Both the position numbers and the translations under genes were made by a program. Positions 45,473-56,950 of a DNA stretch of 64,000 bases are shown here, piece by piece (position 1 is the first letter of the stretch; every line of letters starts with the position of its first letter). The notes under the pieces were generated by a model. It saw only the letters and a list, made by a program, of their open reading frames with translations, made no database searches and was not told the DNA's origin. Source of the stretch: Pocillopora verrucosa (Eukaryota; Cnidaria; Anthozoa; Scleractinia; Pocilloporidae); contig NC_089319.1 of the NCBI RefSeq assembly GCF_036669915.1, positions 12,759,971 to 12,823,970 of the forward strand. Direction: 5' to 3'.

Positions 45473-47027
45473 CAGGCTTGACAAGAGGCGGCGAGGCAGC
45501 CACTCACGCCATGCACAACATATTTGAAGCCGATGAAACGGATGCTGTGCTAAGAGGAGTCTCTATGCTATTGGCCTCCAACCGTTAATTACACGCTTAA
45601 ATTCCTCAAGCCTTACAAAGAAAATTTGGTATGCTGACGATGCAGCGGGCGCTGGTCCTCAGAGAGATCTGAGGAAGTGACAGGAAGTGCTCAATGAAAT
45701 GGAACCTAGCTTAGGTTAATTATTATCCGAATGCTAAAAAATAGTGGCTACTCACTAAACAGGGGAAAGAGGATGCTGCAAGGGAAGTATTCGTTGATAC
45801 TGCAATTAGCATATCCACGCAAGGCCAGAAGCATCTGGGCGCTGTCCTAGGCTCTAGAACCTACCTGGAGTAGTAAGTGAACGGAAAAGTGGAGGGAGGG
45901 ATTGGTCGATAAAGTTGTCAAGCTAACAGAATTTGCTGCGACGTATCCACAGGCTTCATTCATGGCCTTCACATTTGGGTTGAAACATCGCTGGACTTAC
46001 TATCGTAGAACAATATCCGATATTGAAGATCTTCTAGAGCCGCTAGAGCGTCCATAGGCCACGCTCTTATTCCTCCTATCATAGGGCACACCTGCAGGCC
46101 AGCTGAGTGTGTTTTGTTAGCATTACTCGTAAGGGTGGGTGGTCTCGGGATCACAAACTCATGTCATATTGCAGCCTCGGAATACGAAGCTTCAACTGCA
46201 ATAACTGAACCACTAGTAACAGATAGTGGTGCAGACGCAGGAGCTCCCTGACGATCATGCAACTAGTGCACTACAGCAATGTAACCGTAGAGATAAGGAT
46301 AAGCCTTCGAGAAGACCTAGAGGAAGTGAAGAATGCCCTTCCTGAACAAACCAAGAGAGCTGCCGACCTTGCTGCGGAGAAAGGGGCATCCAGTTAGCTT
46401 ACAGTCATTCCAGTTAAAGATTTGGATTTTACTTTAAATAAAAGAGAATTCAAAGACGCCATTCATCTGAAATATGATATCTGCTTGTGCGTGTGGATAT
46501 TTTTTTGATGTAGATCACGCCATGGTATACAGACATGGAGGCTTCATTATTCAAAGACATAATGAGCTGCTTGATTTAGATGCCGAAATGCTAAAGATGG
46601 TGTGCAATGATGTTCAAATTGAACCGGTACTTTAGGAGATAAACGGAGAAGTGCTGACACCTGGTACTAACAGAGCAGCAGATGTCCGGCTCGAAATTCA
46701 TGCTTGTGGCTTCTGGGAGTGGCAAGGCTCTGCCTTTTTGATGTTAGGGTGTGTTACCCGAATTCACAGTCTTATAGAGGCTTCACCACAAAACAAATCT
46801 ACCACCGGCATGAGAGTGAGAATAAGAGAATGAACGCCAACAGGGTGCTAGAAGTCGAACAAGGCTCCTGTAGACCATTGGTATTTACTACCACCGGAGG
46901 AATGACAGATGAATGCAAGAGGTATCGCAGTAGACTGGCTAAACTTTTATCAACCAAGAAGGGAGAGGATTACAGTACTACTATTTCATGAATTCGCACC
47001 AGTTTCATTCGCCCGTTTAATAGTCCT
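45473..47027 (+). pseudogene. Broken retroelement: RT fragments and C-terminal domain
   Basis: Plus-strand fragments in changing frames. RT-like: [20 protein letters not shown] near 45490, YADDAAGAG (motif C with YADD) near 45635, [11 protein letters not shown] near 45825. C-terminal part: [24 protein letters not shown] sequence near 46555, [12 protein letters not shown] near 46690, then LEVEQGSCRPLVFTTTGGMT near 46850. Many stops, and the stretch between the first two RT fragments is deleted. The order suggests a retrotransposon RT with a C-terminal nuclease-like domain; the clade is not certain. Confidence 0.6.
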
Positions 47028-48269
47028 CACATTTAGGATTAGTAGGTGCTTTGGAGTCGGTAACGAAATAGCAAGATTTTAGGATAAGAACTTTTTATAT
47101 TCTTTACATTACCATCACTACCTTTTTAATTATTTTTTTATTATCTTATCCTTCTGTCAAGTTCAAGAAATAAGCGTAATGAAGCTTATATCCGTTAGTT
47201 TTCTCTTAGATTTTTATTAGACATTTTAATGTATTTTTTGATTTTTTAACGATTTTATCATAATTTTTGTAAATAATGTTAATAATAATTATAGTGAATA
47301 AAGAATGTATTATTGTTATCATTATTGTTATTATTACTATTATAACTATTTTCATTATGATCATCTGATTATCATTATCATTTTAAGATATTTTCTTTAT
47401 TTCAGTAACATCTAAAGACAGAGATTGTGTTCATTTTCAAAAATCAAAAGAAAGAGAGAGGGAGTACATATCCTATTTGCTAATTGAAAATGTTTTTCAT
47501 AAAACCTAGTCTCATTTATTTTCGGTTAAAAATTTGGTAATTTCATTGACAAATACATGAAATATATAGTGATGGATTAAGCGAAGGAGGACTGCGGATG
47601 TGAGAGCGCGAGTAGGCTAGCTCGCTGAACAGGTTTTTAAAATGACGTACTCGATAAATGTGGTTTCTATGAACGTCTAGCTCCAAGTTGAAATCACCTT
47701 TTCAATTCACAGTGCCAGTGACCCAATCCCATTTTTCAAGATACAAAGAAAAAAATCATTCGTTTTGGGAACTACAGTGGTTCAGTTACGTAACAATCCC
47801 TACTTCTAAAGCCCTATGTTTTCCGAAATTAGCCCCTGCTAATTCGAATTAAACCTGGCTTCTCTTTCCCAGTCAGCAAACTATGCTGCGCCACCATACA
47901 AAAAAAATGTATCATGATCGTTCTCCCATCAAGCCATTCGGGTGTATAAGAATGGGAACTCACTGTCTTCCTATCGCTGAGTCATGTTTTTCCTTAGCAA
48001 ATGTAGTGTTGCTCTTACGCACGATATATATTGACAAACCAGATGTATCTGAGTTTCGGGAACTTGGATAGCGGGTTTGAACTTTTTAAAAATTTACGAC
48101 AAATGTATTTCTGTTCATATGTGTATGTTGCTGGCTTCTCCTCCATTAGTATAGTGAAAGTGAAATAACGGACAATTTAGGCTCATCTATGTACTATCCT
48201 GGGCTGGCTTAGCCTATCCAGGTCTATACTATTCTGTTTGGAGCATAAACTTATCCTTTGGAAGAAACA
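47028..48269. other. Non-coding, with a second ATT-rich tract
   Basis: Contains a TTATTG/ATC-rich microsatellite at about 47310-47382, similar to the one at 45.2 kb, so the retroelement remnant is bracketed by two such tracts. From about 48100 on the sequence is related to 62990-63550. No gene recognised. Confidence 0.5.
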
Positions 48270-48475
48270 GATCGTATGCCAGTCTATGAAAGAGTCCAGA
48301 CTCGATCCACGACTTCTTCAACTTTCGCTTTCGAAGATTTTTCCTCTTTTATTCTTTGCTTACAGGCATCGAGTTGGTTCCATATACTATCAGAGAGCGT
48401 ACTCTCCGAAGGGTCATGAAGGGCTTGCTGAGGCTGATACATCGTTAAGGGATGAGTAATTTTTAGAACCTCTCT
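48270..48475 (-). pseudogene. KDWxxI-family first exon, copy 3 (frameshift, lost donor)
   Basis: Minus-strand relative of 63125-63331: LDACKQRIKEEKSSKAKVEE aligns with LDACREHIEKGKPSLSKVGE, and VVDRVWTLS with AVDRVLTPS. A deletion after the TLS codons shifts the frame into TAG before the KDW motif, and the donor reads GATAAG instead of GTAAGT. Not functional as read. Confidence 0.55.
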
Positions 48476-48560
48476 TCCTTCCTCGTAGTTGCGGAGCTCC
48501 AGCGTAGCTCCATAATTATACAAAATAGTAGTAACCCATCAAGCCGAAAAAATTTGGACA

Positions 48561-48609
48561 TACGACCGTACGACCATACGACCGTACGACCGTACGACCG
48601 TTCGACGGT
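48561..48609. repeat. Tandem TACGACCG repeat
   Basis: About six units of TACGACCG/TACGACCA, with the last copies diverged (GTTCGACGG). Its GC content stands out from the surroundings. Confidence 0.9.
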
Positions 48610-48639
48610 ACAAGGTGCTACTTTTAACATGCGTGGTCA

Positions 48640-48792
48640 ACTGTACCGCGGGCACACCAACGCCACGGCTTTGTTCAGTAGTCTAGTGGTCAGTGGACTG
48701 GGCTCCGAGTCGGACGACCCGGGTTTAGTACTGGCCGGGGCAAGGCGTTGTGCCCTTGAGACGTGCGGGAAAAAAAATGCGAGCTCCGCTTT
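48640..48792 (+). mobile_element. tRNA-derived SINE (probable)
   Basis: A tRNA-like head with an A box (TAGTGGTCAGTGG, 48684-48696) and a degenerate B box (GGGTTTAGTACTGG, 48721) at tRNA-like spacing, followed by a short body and an A-rich end. A canonical tRNA was rejected because the B box and arms are degenerate. Confidence 0.5.
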
Positions 48793-49929
48793 TAGGCTTG
48801 GCTAAATCTATATATTATATTTAACTTAACAACACCCCATGATGGCTACCAAAGACGTTTAATGGTATAATTGTACATACGATTTTCAGATAAATGATTA
48901 GTTTAAAAACAGAAACAACAACTACTCATATTTCCCAATGAATGAGTTGCCGGTAATCGGAACCTTGTGTTTGCGCACAGATTTATGGGATCGCAACGGG
49001 GCAAGCATTGCAACCCACTAGAAGGAAATGTATGGCGAAAGGTTGTTCCCACGTCCAAAAATGCGATTTTAGAGAGAGATTATCGCGAAAAACCGGAGTA
49101 CCCGTGACCTTACTTATCCTGACAATATCCTCCAGTGAGTTCGAGAAGAAAAGTAGCGGTTCAAAGACCTTTGGATTTTTCTCAAACAAACTATTTCTTG
49201 ACCTCATGTTTTTCATGGCTTATTTAATCCTTTCAGAGAGCAACAGCTCTGTAAAAACAATGATTTCCATCTCTGCAATGACTTCTCTCCTTTGAGGAGA
49301 TATATTTCCAAACATCGTAATTTGTTTATTTAATACCTTAACAAGTATGAAAACAGGCTGTACAAATATAAATTCAACTGAAAAGACCTAAATGAGTTAT
49401 TTCCTAGAGATGTATGGCTAATTTTATAATATTTCGATACCATTACGCGATGACGATTTCACATTAGATCTTTCGGAAAGAGAGAAGTTTTTCGGTCCTT
49501 TTTATAACACGTTTTGTGGTAATTCTTACTTACCTTTCCTCGTATCAACATTATCTTTATTCATTTTGATAAAACTGCGGCGAAAAAGCCATAATGTCTC
49601 GCCAAAATCGTTTTTTTGAACATTCAAACAACCTTTTGCTCTACATTCCTTTCTGGCGAGCTGCATTGTTTGCACCGTGGCGATCCCAGAAATCTGTGCG
49701 CAAACGCGAGGATCCGATTACTGACAACTCATTCATTTTCCGAGACAGACAACTCTTTCGTAATCATCAGATCATGAGCGTGAACAAAAAATATTTAACA
49801 TCTGCTCCGGTCGAACGCAATTTAGTCACTTTGTTTGTTTGCTTCTGGTCATTTCAAACCGATTTTTCAGTGTTTTAGGGACGCTTTTTGTGGCTGCTGT
49901 CTTGATGAGGTGGAAGTAAGATCAAGGAA
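48793..49929. other. No gene assigned
   Basis: 48840-49030 is related to 63380-63540 (shared GGATGGCTA-like and TTTGCGCA...GATTT...GGGGCAA). A minus frame near 48983-49216 looks somewhat protein-like (EPLLFFSNSLEDIVRISK) and might be an exon, but it has no partner. Confidence 0.4.
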
Positions 49930-49978
49930 TACGAAAGCCAAGAAGGGGCTTTGGACTTCAGACTTCAGACTTCAGACC
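49930..49978 (+). repeat. Left inverted end with GACTTCA heptamers
   Basis: Three consecutive GACTTCA units preceded by TACGAAAGCC; counterpart at 52641-52794. Confidence 0.7.
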
Positions 49979-50640
49979 CTGAAGGAGTGGAACGTCGTCA
50001 AAGACTTAGGCTAAAGAGACGAAGATATGTCATCCCCGGGCCAAACTTCTTATTGCACGTTGACGGATGGGTAAGTTTGCACCTTTTGGCTTTTTCGTTC
50101 ACGGCGCAGTAGACGGCTTCTCAAGGCGAATTCTTTGGTTAGAAGTCAATTCCACAAACAAGAATATCAGAGTTATTGCCTCAAAACTACCTAAATGTAG
50201 TTCAACAACTGGGAGGTGTTTCAAGAAGGATGCGCTGTAACAGGGGAACTGAAAACACAATCATTGGCACTCTTCAACAATTCTTTCGTTGGTATGACGA
50301 TGACTATTTTGCAGGAAGTGGAAGTTTCATCGAAGGAAAAAGCACCGAAAATCAACGCATTGAAGCCTGGTGGTCTAAATTTCGAGAGGGTGGAGGGGGA
50401 TGGTGGATAAACCTTCTTAAAGACCTCCATGATTGTGGTTTGTACCATGACGATTACCTCGTCACGGAATGTCTGAGATTGATTGATACTGGAAATAGAG
50501 GGTGGAAAGCAGACGTCATATTTTTACACCCGGATATCTATGGAACACACAACTACTTGACAAATTTGGGCGTCGAGGACATAACTCTGTGCAAAGAAAT
50601 GTATGCTGAGAGTTGCACGTCGAACATAGCGAGGGTTTAG
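49975..50640 (+). pseudogene. Integrase (rve-like DDE) domain, decayed
   Basis: Starts DPEGVERR just after the heptamers, then RRRYVIPGPNFLLHVDGW with the first catalytic Asp (about 50035-50074). The middle is damaged by at least two stops (about 50110 and 50140). From 50176 the frame is open for 154 codons: YLNVVQQLGGVSRRMRCNRG, TEN, then STENQRIEAWWSKFREGGGG with the catalytic Glu, ending HNYLTNLGVEDITLCKEMY. Where the family has CDRGTEN or CDDGTEN, this copy has CNRGTEN, so the second catalytic Asp is lost. It resembles retroelement-type or Ginger-like integrase cores found as single genes in cnidarians. Confidence 0.7.
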
Positions 50641-51542
50641 AAGAGTTAGTAAGATTGATCAAACCAGATTATTCTCCACCCTCAAATGGACGCGAGGATC
50701 TTTAATTGAACTCTGAGATTGTCCAATTTCTTAAAATGGATGACTTAATCTGACCGTTGTGGTTTTCTCTCGCCGCATATAACCAGCTTTCGCCCCTCGT
50801 CTTGAGTGTTGACTCATGTGGGAAAAGCAAATAACAAGTAAAGATAAAGTAAAACTTTTATTACTTATATTATGTTGTCTGTATGTTGCATTTTCATGTC
50901 CCGTAACAAAGCTATTTCGAGTGCTTCGTTAGGATGTCCAGAAGAGAACAACTTGTCATAACTAGAACATAACTGTATTGATACTGTAACAGAACATAAT
51001 GTAAATCGTACTGACACTGATATGCAAATGTTGAATGGTCAGTTAGTCTATGGATAGATAATGTACAAAATCGTCGAGTATTAACTAAAAATTTCGACAA
51101 TAGCATCAAAAATGTTGATTGCCATGGAGGTTCCAGAATCTATGAAAAGTATGGAAAAACGCCGCCTACTTTGTTTTCCGACTAGAAGTTCTTAATTATC
51201 TAACTGTGCTTGAGTTATCATAATTGAAGCTTATTTTTACATAGATTCCACTCGTCAAGACATGTTGTTCAATTATGCCTTCTTAAAGGCGGGAAAAACG
51301 AGGAGAAGGGGAACGAAGGGGATCTGTCGAGGAATGAACGTGGCATTTTTCTTACAGATCAGTCAACATCTTACTTACTACGCCTACGCCATTTCAACTA
51401 ACTCATGTGTGTCGATGAAGTAACATCTAGACTTTCCTAATACTCCTCCTTACCCAACTAAGCTCTTGCAGCCCTAGTTGTGTCCTTTAAAAAAAACATT
51501 TCATTATTGAAAAATTCACAAGACCTTTCAACGGTTAAACTG
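50641..51542. other. Spacer between convergent integrase and kinase remnants
   Basis: AT-rich and without coding frames of note. No repeat recognised. Confidence 0.4.
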
Positions 51543-52506
51543 CTACAAGCATTTTTCACGCTGACTTATGAGTTCTAAGAACCTTTGCCAAAATGCATTT
51601 ACAAGGTCAATAGCTCTTGGTCTCATTTCTGTTTCATGCTTGAAACAGTCCACGAGAATACCGCGGAGAGAAGCACCAACCATGTCGGGCAAGAATTCTT
51701 GTGAGCGCGGCCATTCTTTCTTCCTCATGATGGCAATAAGTGACTCAACGTTGCTGTCTAAATCATCACTTTTCCTTGCAGCAGCTCCTTCCTTACCTTC
51801 CAACAGTTGTTCCCAACATTCTATCTCGGTGAAAAGTTCAACGAGCGTACATGCCAATGACCAGACATCTGAATGGACTGCTGCTTTCTTCCTCTCAAGC
51901 AGACATTCAGGGGCCATATAAGGGGGAGTTCCTTGGATTGCTGAGCTAGTCGTACGTGTAAGGGATTGTGCTGACTTCAGTTTGCTCAAACCCATATCGC
52001 ACAGCTTTGTGATGAGGATTTTCTCGCACATTGGCAGGTTTTATGTCTCTGTGAGGTAGAGGAAGTTTCAATTTATGCAAGTAGGCAACAGCTGACGAAA
52101 CTTGCTTCCCAACATCAAGCTTATTGCAGCTTTGAATCGTGAAAGTGTTAGAGGTTTCGTCATCGTTGAATAGTAATTCCTCCAAACTTCGCCCCTTGAT
52201 AAGTTCCGAGACCAGGTAAATAGGGTTTTTCAGATATGAGATGGCCATAATTTGCACAATGTTTGGTTGGTGAACCATGCTGTGAATTCGTACTTCCGTT
52301 TCCATGACTGTCTGAAGACACTTGGCGTTTCGTATTTTAACATGCTTCACTGCGACCTCGGTTCCGGCCCACACACCCCTGAACACGACACCAAAGGAAC
52401 ATCTTTCACCGAAAGTTAATTTCTTCCTTCTGCACAACAGGCAGTGGGGTGACGTTCGCCTTGGCACTTGTGTCGGAAGCAGAGACACTTGGAGGTCCCA
52501 AATCAC
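51543..52506 (-). pseudogene. Protein kinase domain (TKL/RIP-like), one frameshift
   Basis: Two minus frames overlap at 51946-52031 and together cover a kinase domain. N-lobe: FGERCSFGVVFRGVWAG (a glycine loop lacking the middle Gly) and TEVAVKHV with the ATP-anchoring Lys. Catalytic loop: HRDIKPANV. After a frame change at about 52025 the second part gives KLCDMGLSKL (DMG instead of DFG), GTPPYMAPE and SDVWSLACTLVELFT, ending in a helical C-lobe (EMRPRAIDLVNAF). The frameshift sits just after HRDIKPAN, where some residues seem missing, so this copy should not give a full kinase unless the break is a sequence error. Animal type, related to RIPK/TKL-like kinases; target unknown. A short upstream exon (MDD then GTAAGT, about 52585) is possible. 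Confidence 0.72.
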
Positions 52507-52640
52507 TTAAATTACGAACCAAAACTGGCTCCGACGTAGTCTTTTTTTCCCCGCAGTGCACCGCGATATGGTAATCTACTTACATCATCCATGTTGGTAC
52601 ACAACAACAAAGAATGAAAAATTGGAAGACTGGTACCCAG

Positions 52641-52794
52641 GGTCTGAAGTCCGAAGTCTGAAGTCCAAAGAAGTCTTAAGTCTCAAGTCTCAAGTCTCAA
52701 TTCTGAAGAAGTCTGAAGTCTGAATTCTGAATTCTGAATTCTGAATTCTGAAGTCTGAAAGTCTGAGGTCCGAAATCCCTTTTCGGCTTTCATA
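52641..52794 (-). repeat. Right inverted end, expanded heptamer tract
   Basis: TCTGAAG, CTCAAGT and CTGAATT heptamers in tandem; the inner 30 bp mirror the left end with one mismatch and the outer edge mirrors TACGAAAGCC. Confidence 0.75.
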
Positions 52795-53558
52795 CATATA
52801 TCATTGGACATTTTACCAAAAAAATGCTTTTATAACTTTATAACCTGACCCAATTTAAAGCCTCAAAGAACCTTATTGTGCAAAAGATTACGTAAATAAT
52901 ACAACTGCATGGATATTAAAATACCAGAGCTGAGCTTCTGCTTACAACAAATAAATGCTGTCATACGGAGGCTAGCAAAATTTGTTTTAAAAAGTGACCA
53001 AAGGAAAAAATTAGGCAGGAAATGTAGCTTTCAGTTAAAAAGAAATTCGTCTAAAATGAATTGAAAGTGAGTTTTTTTCTAACTGTTATACTGGAGATCA
53101 TTTCTAAGTAATGTAAAGGGTCGTAGCCAAGTATAGTACCCGAATAACTAAAACCTCTGTGTTTGATTTAGTTTGATCAGATCGCCGAACACACAATCGC
53201 ACTTAGTCGAAGGATTGTTTTAAAAGAAATTCGTCTAAAATCGATTGATAATGAGTTCTTTCGTTCTGTTACGCCGGAGATCATTGAAGAGAGTCATAGC
53301 CGAGAAAAGTACTCGAATAACATTGAAATGGTTCGAATCTATCAATTTTGATTGGCGACGCGAGGAACAAATATCACTTTCAGAATTGGTCACAATCAAC
53401 TGGTGAGGATATATTAAAACAAACGTTGCACAATTCTAACCCCGTTCTTGTGACACATCATCTCATCTACAGCAGCACTTTGTCAAATTTGTATTGTCAT
53501 GAAATAGCCAAGGAATCGAATTTAGTTTAATAGCGAAGCGCATATGTTTCTAACTTAC

Positions 53559-53684
53559 CCTTGGGAAGAAGTGGATCTCTTGCCAGTCTTTCTCATTTCA
53601 AGGAGCCAAATGACATTGTCCATCTCCTACTTCTAATTTTCCTATGCTTTCCTCTTATGATTTGTTTTTCGCGGTCGACGCCAT
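53559..53684 (-). pseudogene. KDWxxI-family first exon, copy 4 (deletion, stops)
   Basis: Counterpart of 5032-5187 in copy B. ATG at 53684 and a GTAAGT donor are kept, but the exon is 30 nt shorter and an in-frame TAA follows the first nine codons. Ends KDWQEIHFFPR-like. Pseudogene. Confidence 0.5.
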
Positions 53685-54766
53685 TTCGAAACTGCCTTAT
53701 TACGGACGGAGTTGAACGTATTAGCTATAAGAGGGTCTCCCGGGGTCTCTGGGGTTAACCGACTTATGACAGAGGACGAAAAATAGATTTGACTACCAAC
53801 AAAACGAAAAAACAAATACTTAATGCCGACAAGTAACTGACTTACCGACAATCGACATAGTCTAACATTATCACTTTTTTTTATTCAGAGAGAAGAGTAT
53901 TCTAGCTTAGGCGTGGAGGAATGTCTGAATGAGGTTAATCGACCTGCGACAAAGGCGAAAAGTATAGCTGACTACCAACAAAACGCTGAAAAAAATTACC
54001 GATTAGCGACAAATAAATACTAACCGACGACCGGCACAGTCCAAAATTATCAATATTTGGATTCAGGAAAATAGGAGCAAACAGCCACATTATGGATATG
54101 TTTTTGAAGGCAGATTTCAAAAGCTCATATGTCTCGGTTTGCACTGAAATTGCTTTGCCTTTCTCTTTCAAAAGCTTCTGCAATTTTCTTTCAAATTTAA
54201 CTGTCACAATTTTCATTGTGAAAAGGCTAAGGTATTATTGATAAATGTAGCAAATCGACTTTCGTTTTAGATATCGACCTTCAATCAACCTCTCAGATTA
54301 AATAAAAAAAAACAAAGTTTTGCGAAAGGCTTGAAGTACTTTGGCAATGAAACTCTTCATCTAAAGAATAAATAACTGAGAGGCAGTCTTACGACACGCT
54401 TCACACCGCAGAACACTGATAACATCTGTTAGCTGCTGTTCTCGCTTCATTTTCATTGCAGAAAAATTTGTTTATCTCTTTCAGATTATCAGTCGCTGAT
54501 GTTCATGTCCTTTTACTTATTTTACACGACCAAATATGTCACATCACGGCTATCAAACATTTATTGGCCAACAGCAGCCAATATACCGTGGGAAAAAGTA
54601 AGTTAAAATTTATTCCTTTTCCAAACAGGTGCCTTTGCATATATGTTCGTGTGTTATTCCTTTTTTTTCTTTTTTTAATTCATTTATTCTTGTTGATTTA
54701 ATTCGAAGCGGATGTTCATCAATAGATTGAGGATGTCGAAAGGTAAATTATTCAAACTCTTCGATC

Positions 54767-55190
54767 TACAGTCGACTCTCGCGCTGCGGACACCTTGCTA
54801 TTACGGACACCACCCATTAGGGGACAAAAGCCAGACCCCCGGCGAAACGCACATTTAAGACTCTCGCTGTTACGAAAATCTCGCTTCGTCCAAAATCCTG
54901 ACTCACATAATGTAAAGCGACATTACGATAAAGGAAAATAAAGAACCCATTTTTCAATTGGGTGCAAACTTGAGAATTTCCTGCGTGCAGCCGGATCTTT
55001 TTCAAGTTCGTGAAGCCATGTTAGAAACTTAATGCAGGCTCAGTAACATATTATTTCATATGTTTAGAGAAAACCAATATTTTTCTCTCGCGTACCCCGC
55101 CATTTCGGACTCTCGCTTATGGACACTAAATCTCCCCCCCCCTCCCTCCCCCGAGGTTGTCTGCAATAACCGCGGTAGTCGACGGTCCTA
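54767..55190 (+). mobile_element. Tigger/pogo-like MITE, copy B
   Basis: Begins TACAGTCGACTCTCGCGCTG and ends in a diverged inverted counterpart (GGTAGTCGACGGTCCTA). Same position in the block as the copy at 6231-6720. Confidence 0.55.
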
Positions 55191-56240
55191 TTAAATCCAT
55201 TAATCAAGCTTGCTTTTCACAATTAATTATCAACATGAACAGTCAACCATTCAAGCTGGATGCAGCTTCAAGTGTACTTAAGGTTTTTCAAAGAGCAACT
55301 TTTACAGTGTAGACGAAGTGTCGAACGCCTTTTAATACAAGAAGACGGTAAAGAGTGTTAAAAAACTCGTGCAGTTCTTCCTAACATCTTACCAGGTAAC
55401 GAGACCTCGGTTGTTTCTCGCAACTTCGCTCCATGTCATGATGTGATAGGCGACAACGAGGGGCTTTCTTTAAAATAGATCTTGATTATGTCATTCTTTA
55501 GTCTGTCCACCGCTGTATGTTTTGTTTCAGTCAACTAAGCGAGAAGCCCAAAGTGAGCGCGCGATGGTCTGTAAGAAAACAGAAGTCCGTCAACTTATTA
55601 GTCGAGCTTCTGATAATTAATACCATGAGAGTCGCACGAACATATGAAACATGTTTTTAAATCCAGGGATATGTCATACACCGCTTTCAATTCTATTTTT
55701 CTGTTATATCTAGTTAAATACGAAAGAAACAAGTCAGTGAGTGAATTTTTACATTCTCGGTTGCGCCAAAGGCCATTCTTTGTAAGCGAAACTGCATGGG
55801 TTAAAAACCCTGAGGCTCTATTACCATCACAAGTGGCGCTTGCATTACCACATTTTCATCTTTCTCTGAACCTCTATCAACACTAGTTGCACTCTTCGTG
55901 ACGTTTTGTTTCAGACCATCTCTTCACTTGTGACAACATTTGGTCTCAAGCGAGCAGTTTTCCTCGCAAGAAGAAAGTTTCGAAAGGGAAACAATATGGC
56001 TTCACAATCGTGGTCCAGATTCCGCGGCAAATTTTATGAATAAGCATTAAATCATATTTTTTTTTTGAAGCAATTTCTTCTTTTATACGCAGCAACTTCA
56101 TCACTGCAGCAAATGTTTACAATTGCGACAACTTTTATTTTCACAACAACTTTTTTAATTTGCAGAAAGGTTTTCGTTAATTTGTAGCACCTAAAAAACT
56201 GCCACAAGTTTCAAGGTTCAACACGTTTCATTTTTTTGTG

Positions 56241-56741
56241 AACAAATAGCAATAACTTTTAAGTTTGCGACATGTGCCCTGTGGCAGCAGCCAACATACC
56301 ATGGGAAAAAGTAAGATAAAATTTATTCCTTTTCCAAACAGGTGCCTTTGCATATATGTTCGTGTGTTTTTCCTTTTTTTTTTTTTTTTTAATTCATTTA
56401 TTCTTGTTGATTTAATTCGAAGCAGATGTTCATCAATAGATTGAGGATGTCGAAAGGTAAATTATTCAAACTCTTCGATCTACAGTCGACTCTCGCGCTG
56501 CGGACACCTTGCTATTACGGACACCACCCATTAGGGGACAAAAGCCAGACCCCCGGCGAAACGCACATTAAAGACTCTTGCTGTTACGAAAATCTCGCTT
56601 CGTCCAAATCCTGACTCACATAATATAAAGCGACATTACGATAAAGAAAAACAATGAACCCATTTTTCAATTGGGTGCGAACTTGAGAATTTCCTGAAAC
56701 AAATAGCAATAACTTTTAAGTTTGCGACATGTGCCCTGTGG
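56241..56741 (+). repeat. Inserted duplicate flanked by 44-bp direct repeats
   Basis: Positions 56241-56284 and 56698-56741 are identical 44-bp direct repeats (AACAAATAGCAATAACTTTT ... CCCTGTGG). Between them lies a copy of 54573-54980, including a truncated MITE. Confidence 0.85.
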
Positions 56742-56809
56742 TCCACCGTTATGTAAATTTCTTCCAGATTAGCACGCCTATTTTGAGGGTCTTTTTGGGG
56801 GATAGCTTT

Positions 56810-56950
56810 GACGGTTGATCGGTTGATGGTTAATTTTTTTCAGTGGATTTTTACAGTTGACAGTTAATTTTTAACGCCTCTGACGGTTGACGGTTAAATT
56901 TCAGAGCCTTTCATGGTTGACAATTATAAAAAGATGATTTCCCTGAATGT
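56810..56950 (+). repeat. Partial GACGGTTGAC element
   Basis: Short relative of the left end of the fold-back MITE at 7704-8748, at the matching place in copy B. Confidence 0.6.

Larger units (their letters stand above)
49930..52794. mobile_element. Inverted-repeat element with integrase-like and kinase sequences
   Basis: The left end (49930-49978) and right end (52641-52794) are inverted. A 30-bp block (49949-49978 versus 52641-52670) matches at 29 of 30 positions, and the outermost bases TACGAAAGCC and, on minus, TATGAAAGCC also correspond, with extra heptamers inserted at the right. The ends are rich in the heptamer GACTTCA. Inside are an integrase-like pseudogene (plus) and a frameshifted protein kinase (minus), pointing at each other. 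The integrase frame starts almost inside the left repeat. Either this is a transposon that carries a kinase, or heptamer microsatellites happen to flank two remnants. Confidence 0.5.

Noticed and set aside
48684..48735. A functional tRNA gene
   Set aside because: A box is good but the B box is degenerate and the cloverleaf arms do not pair well; the A-rich tail fits a SINE.
49008..49295. A 95-codon plus ORF
   Set aside because: The minus frame in the same place looks more protein-like, and neither has supporting exons, so no gene is called.
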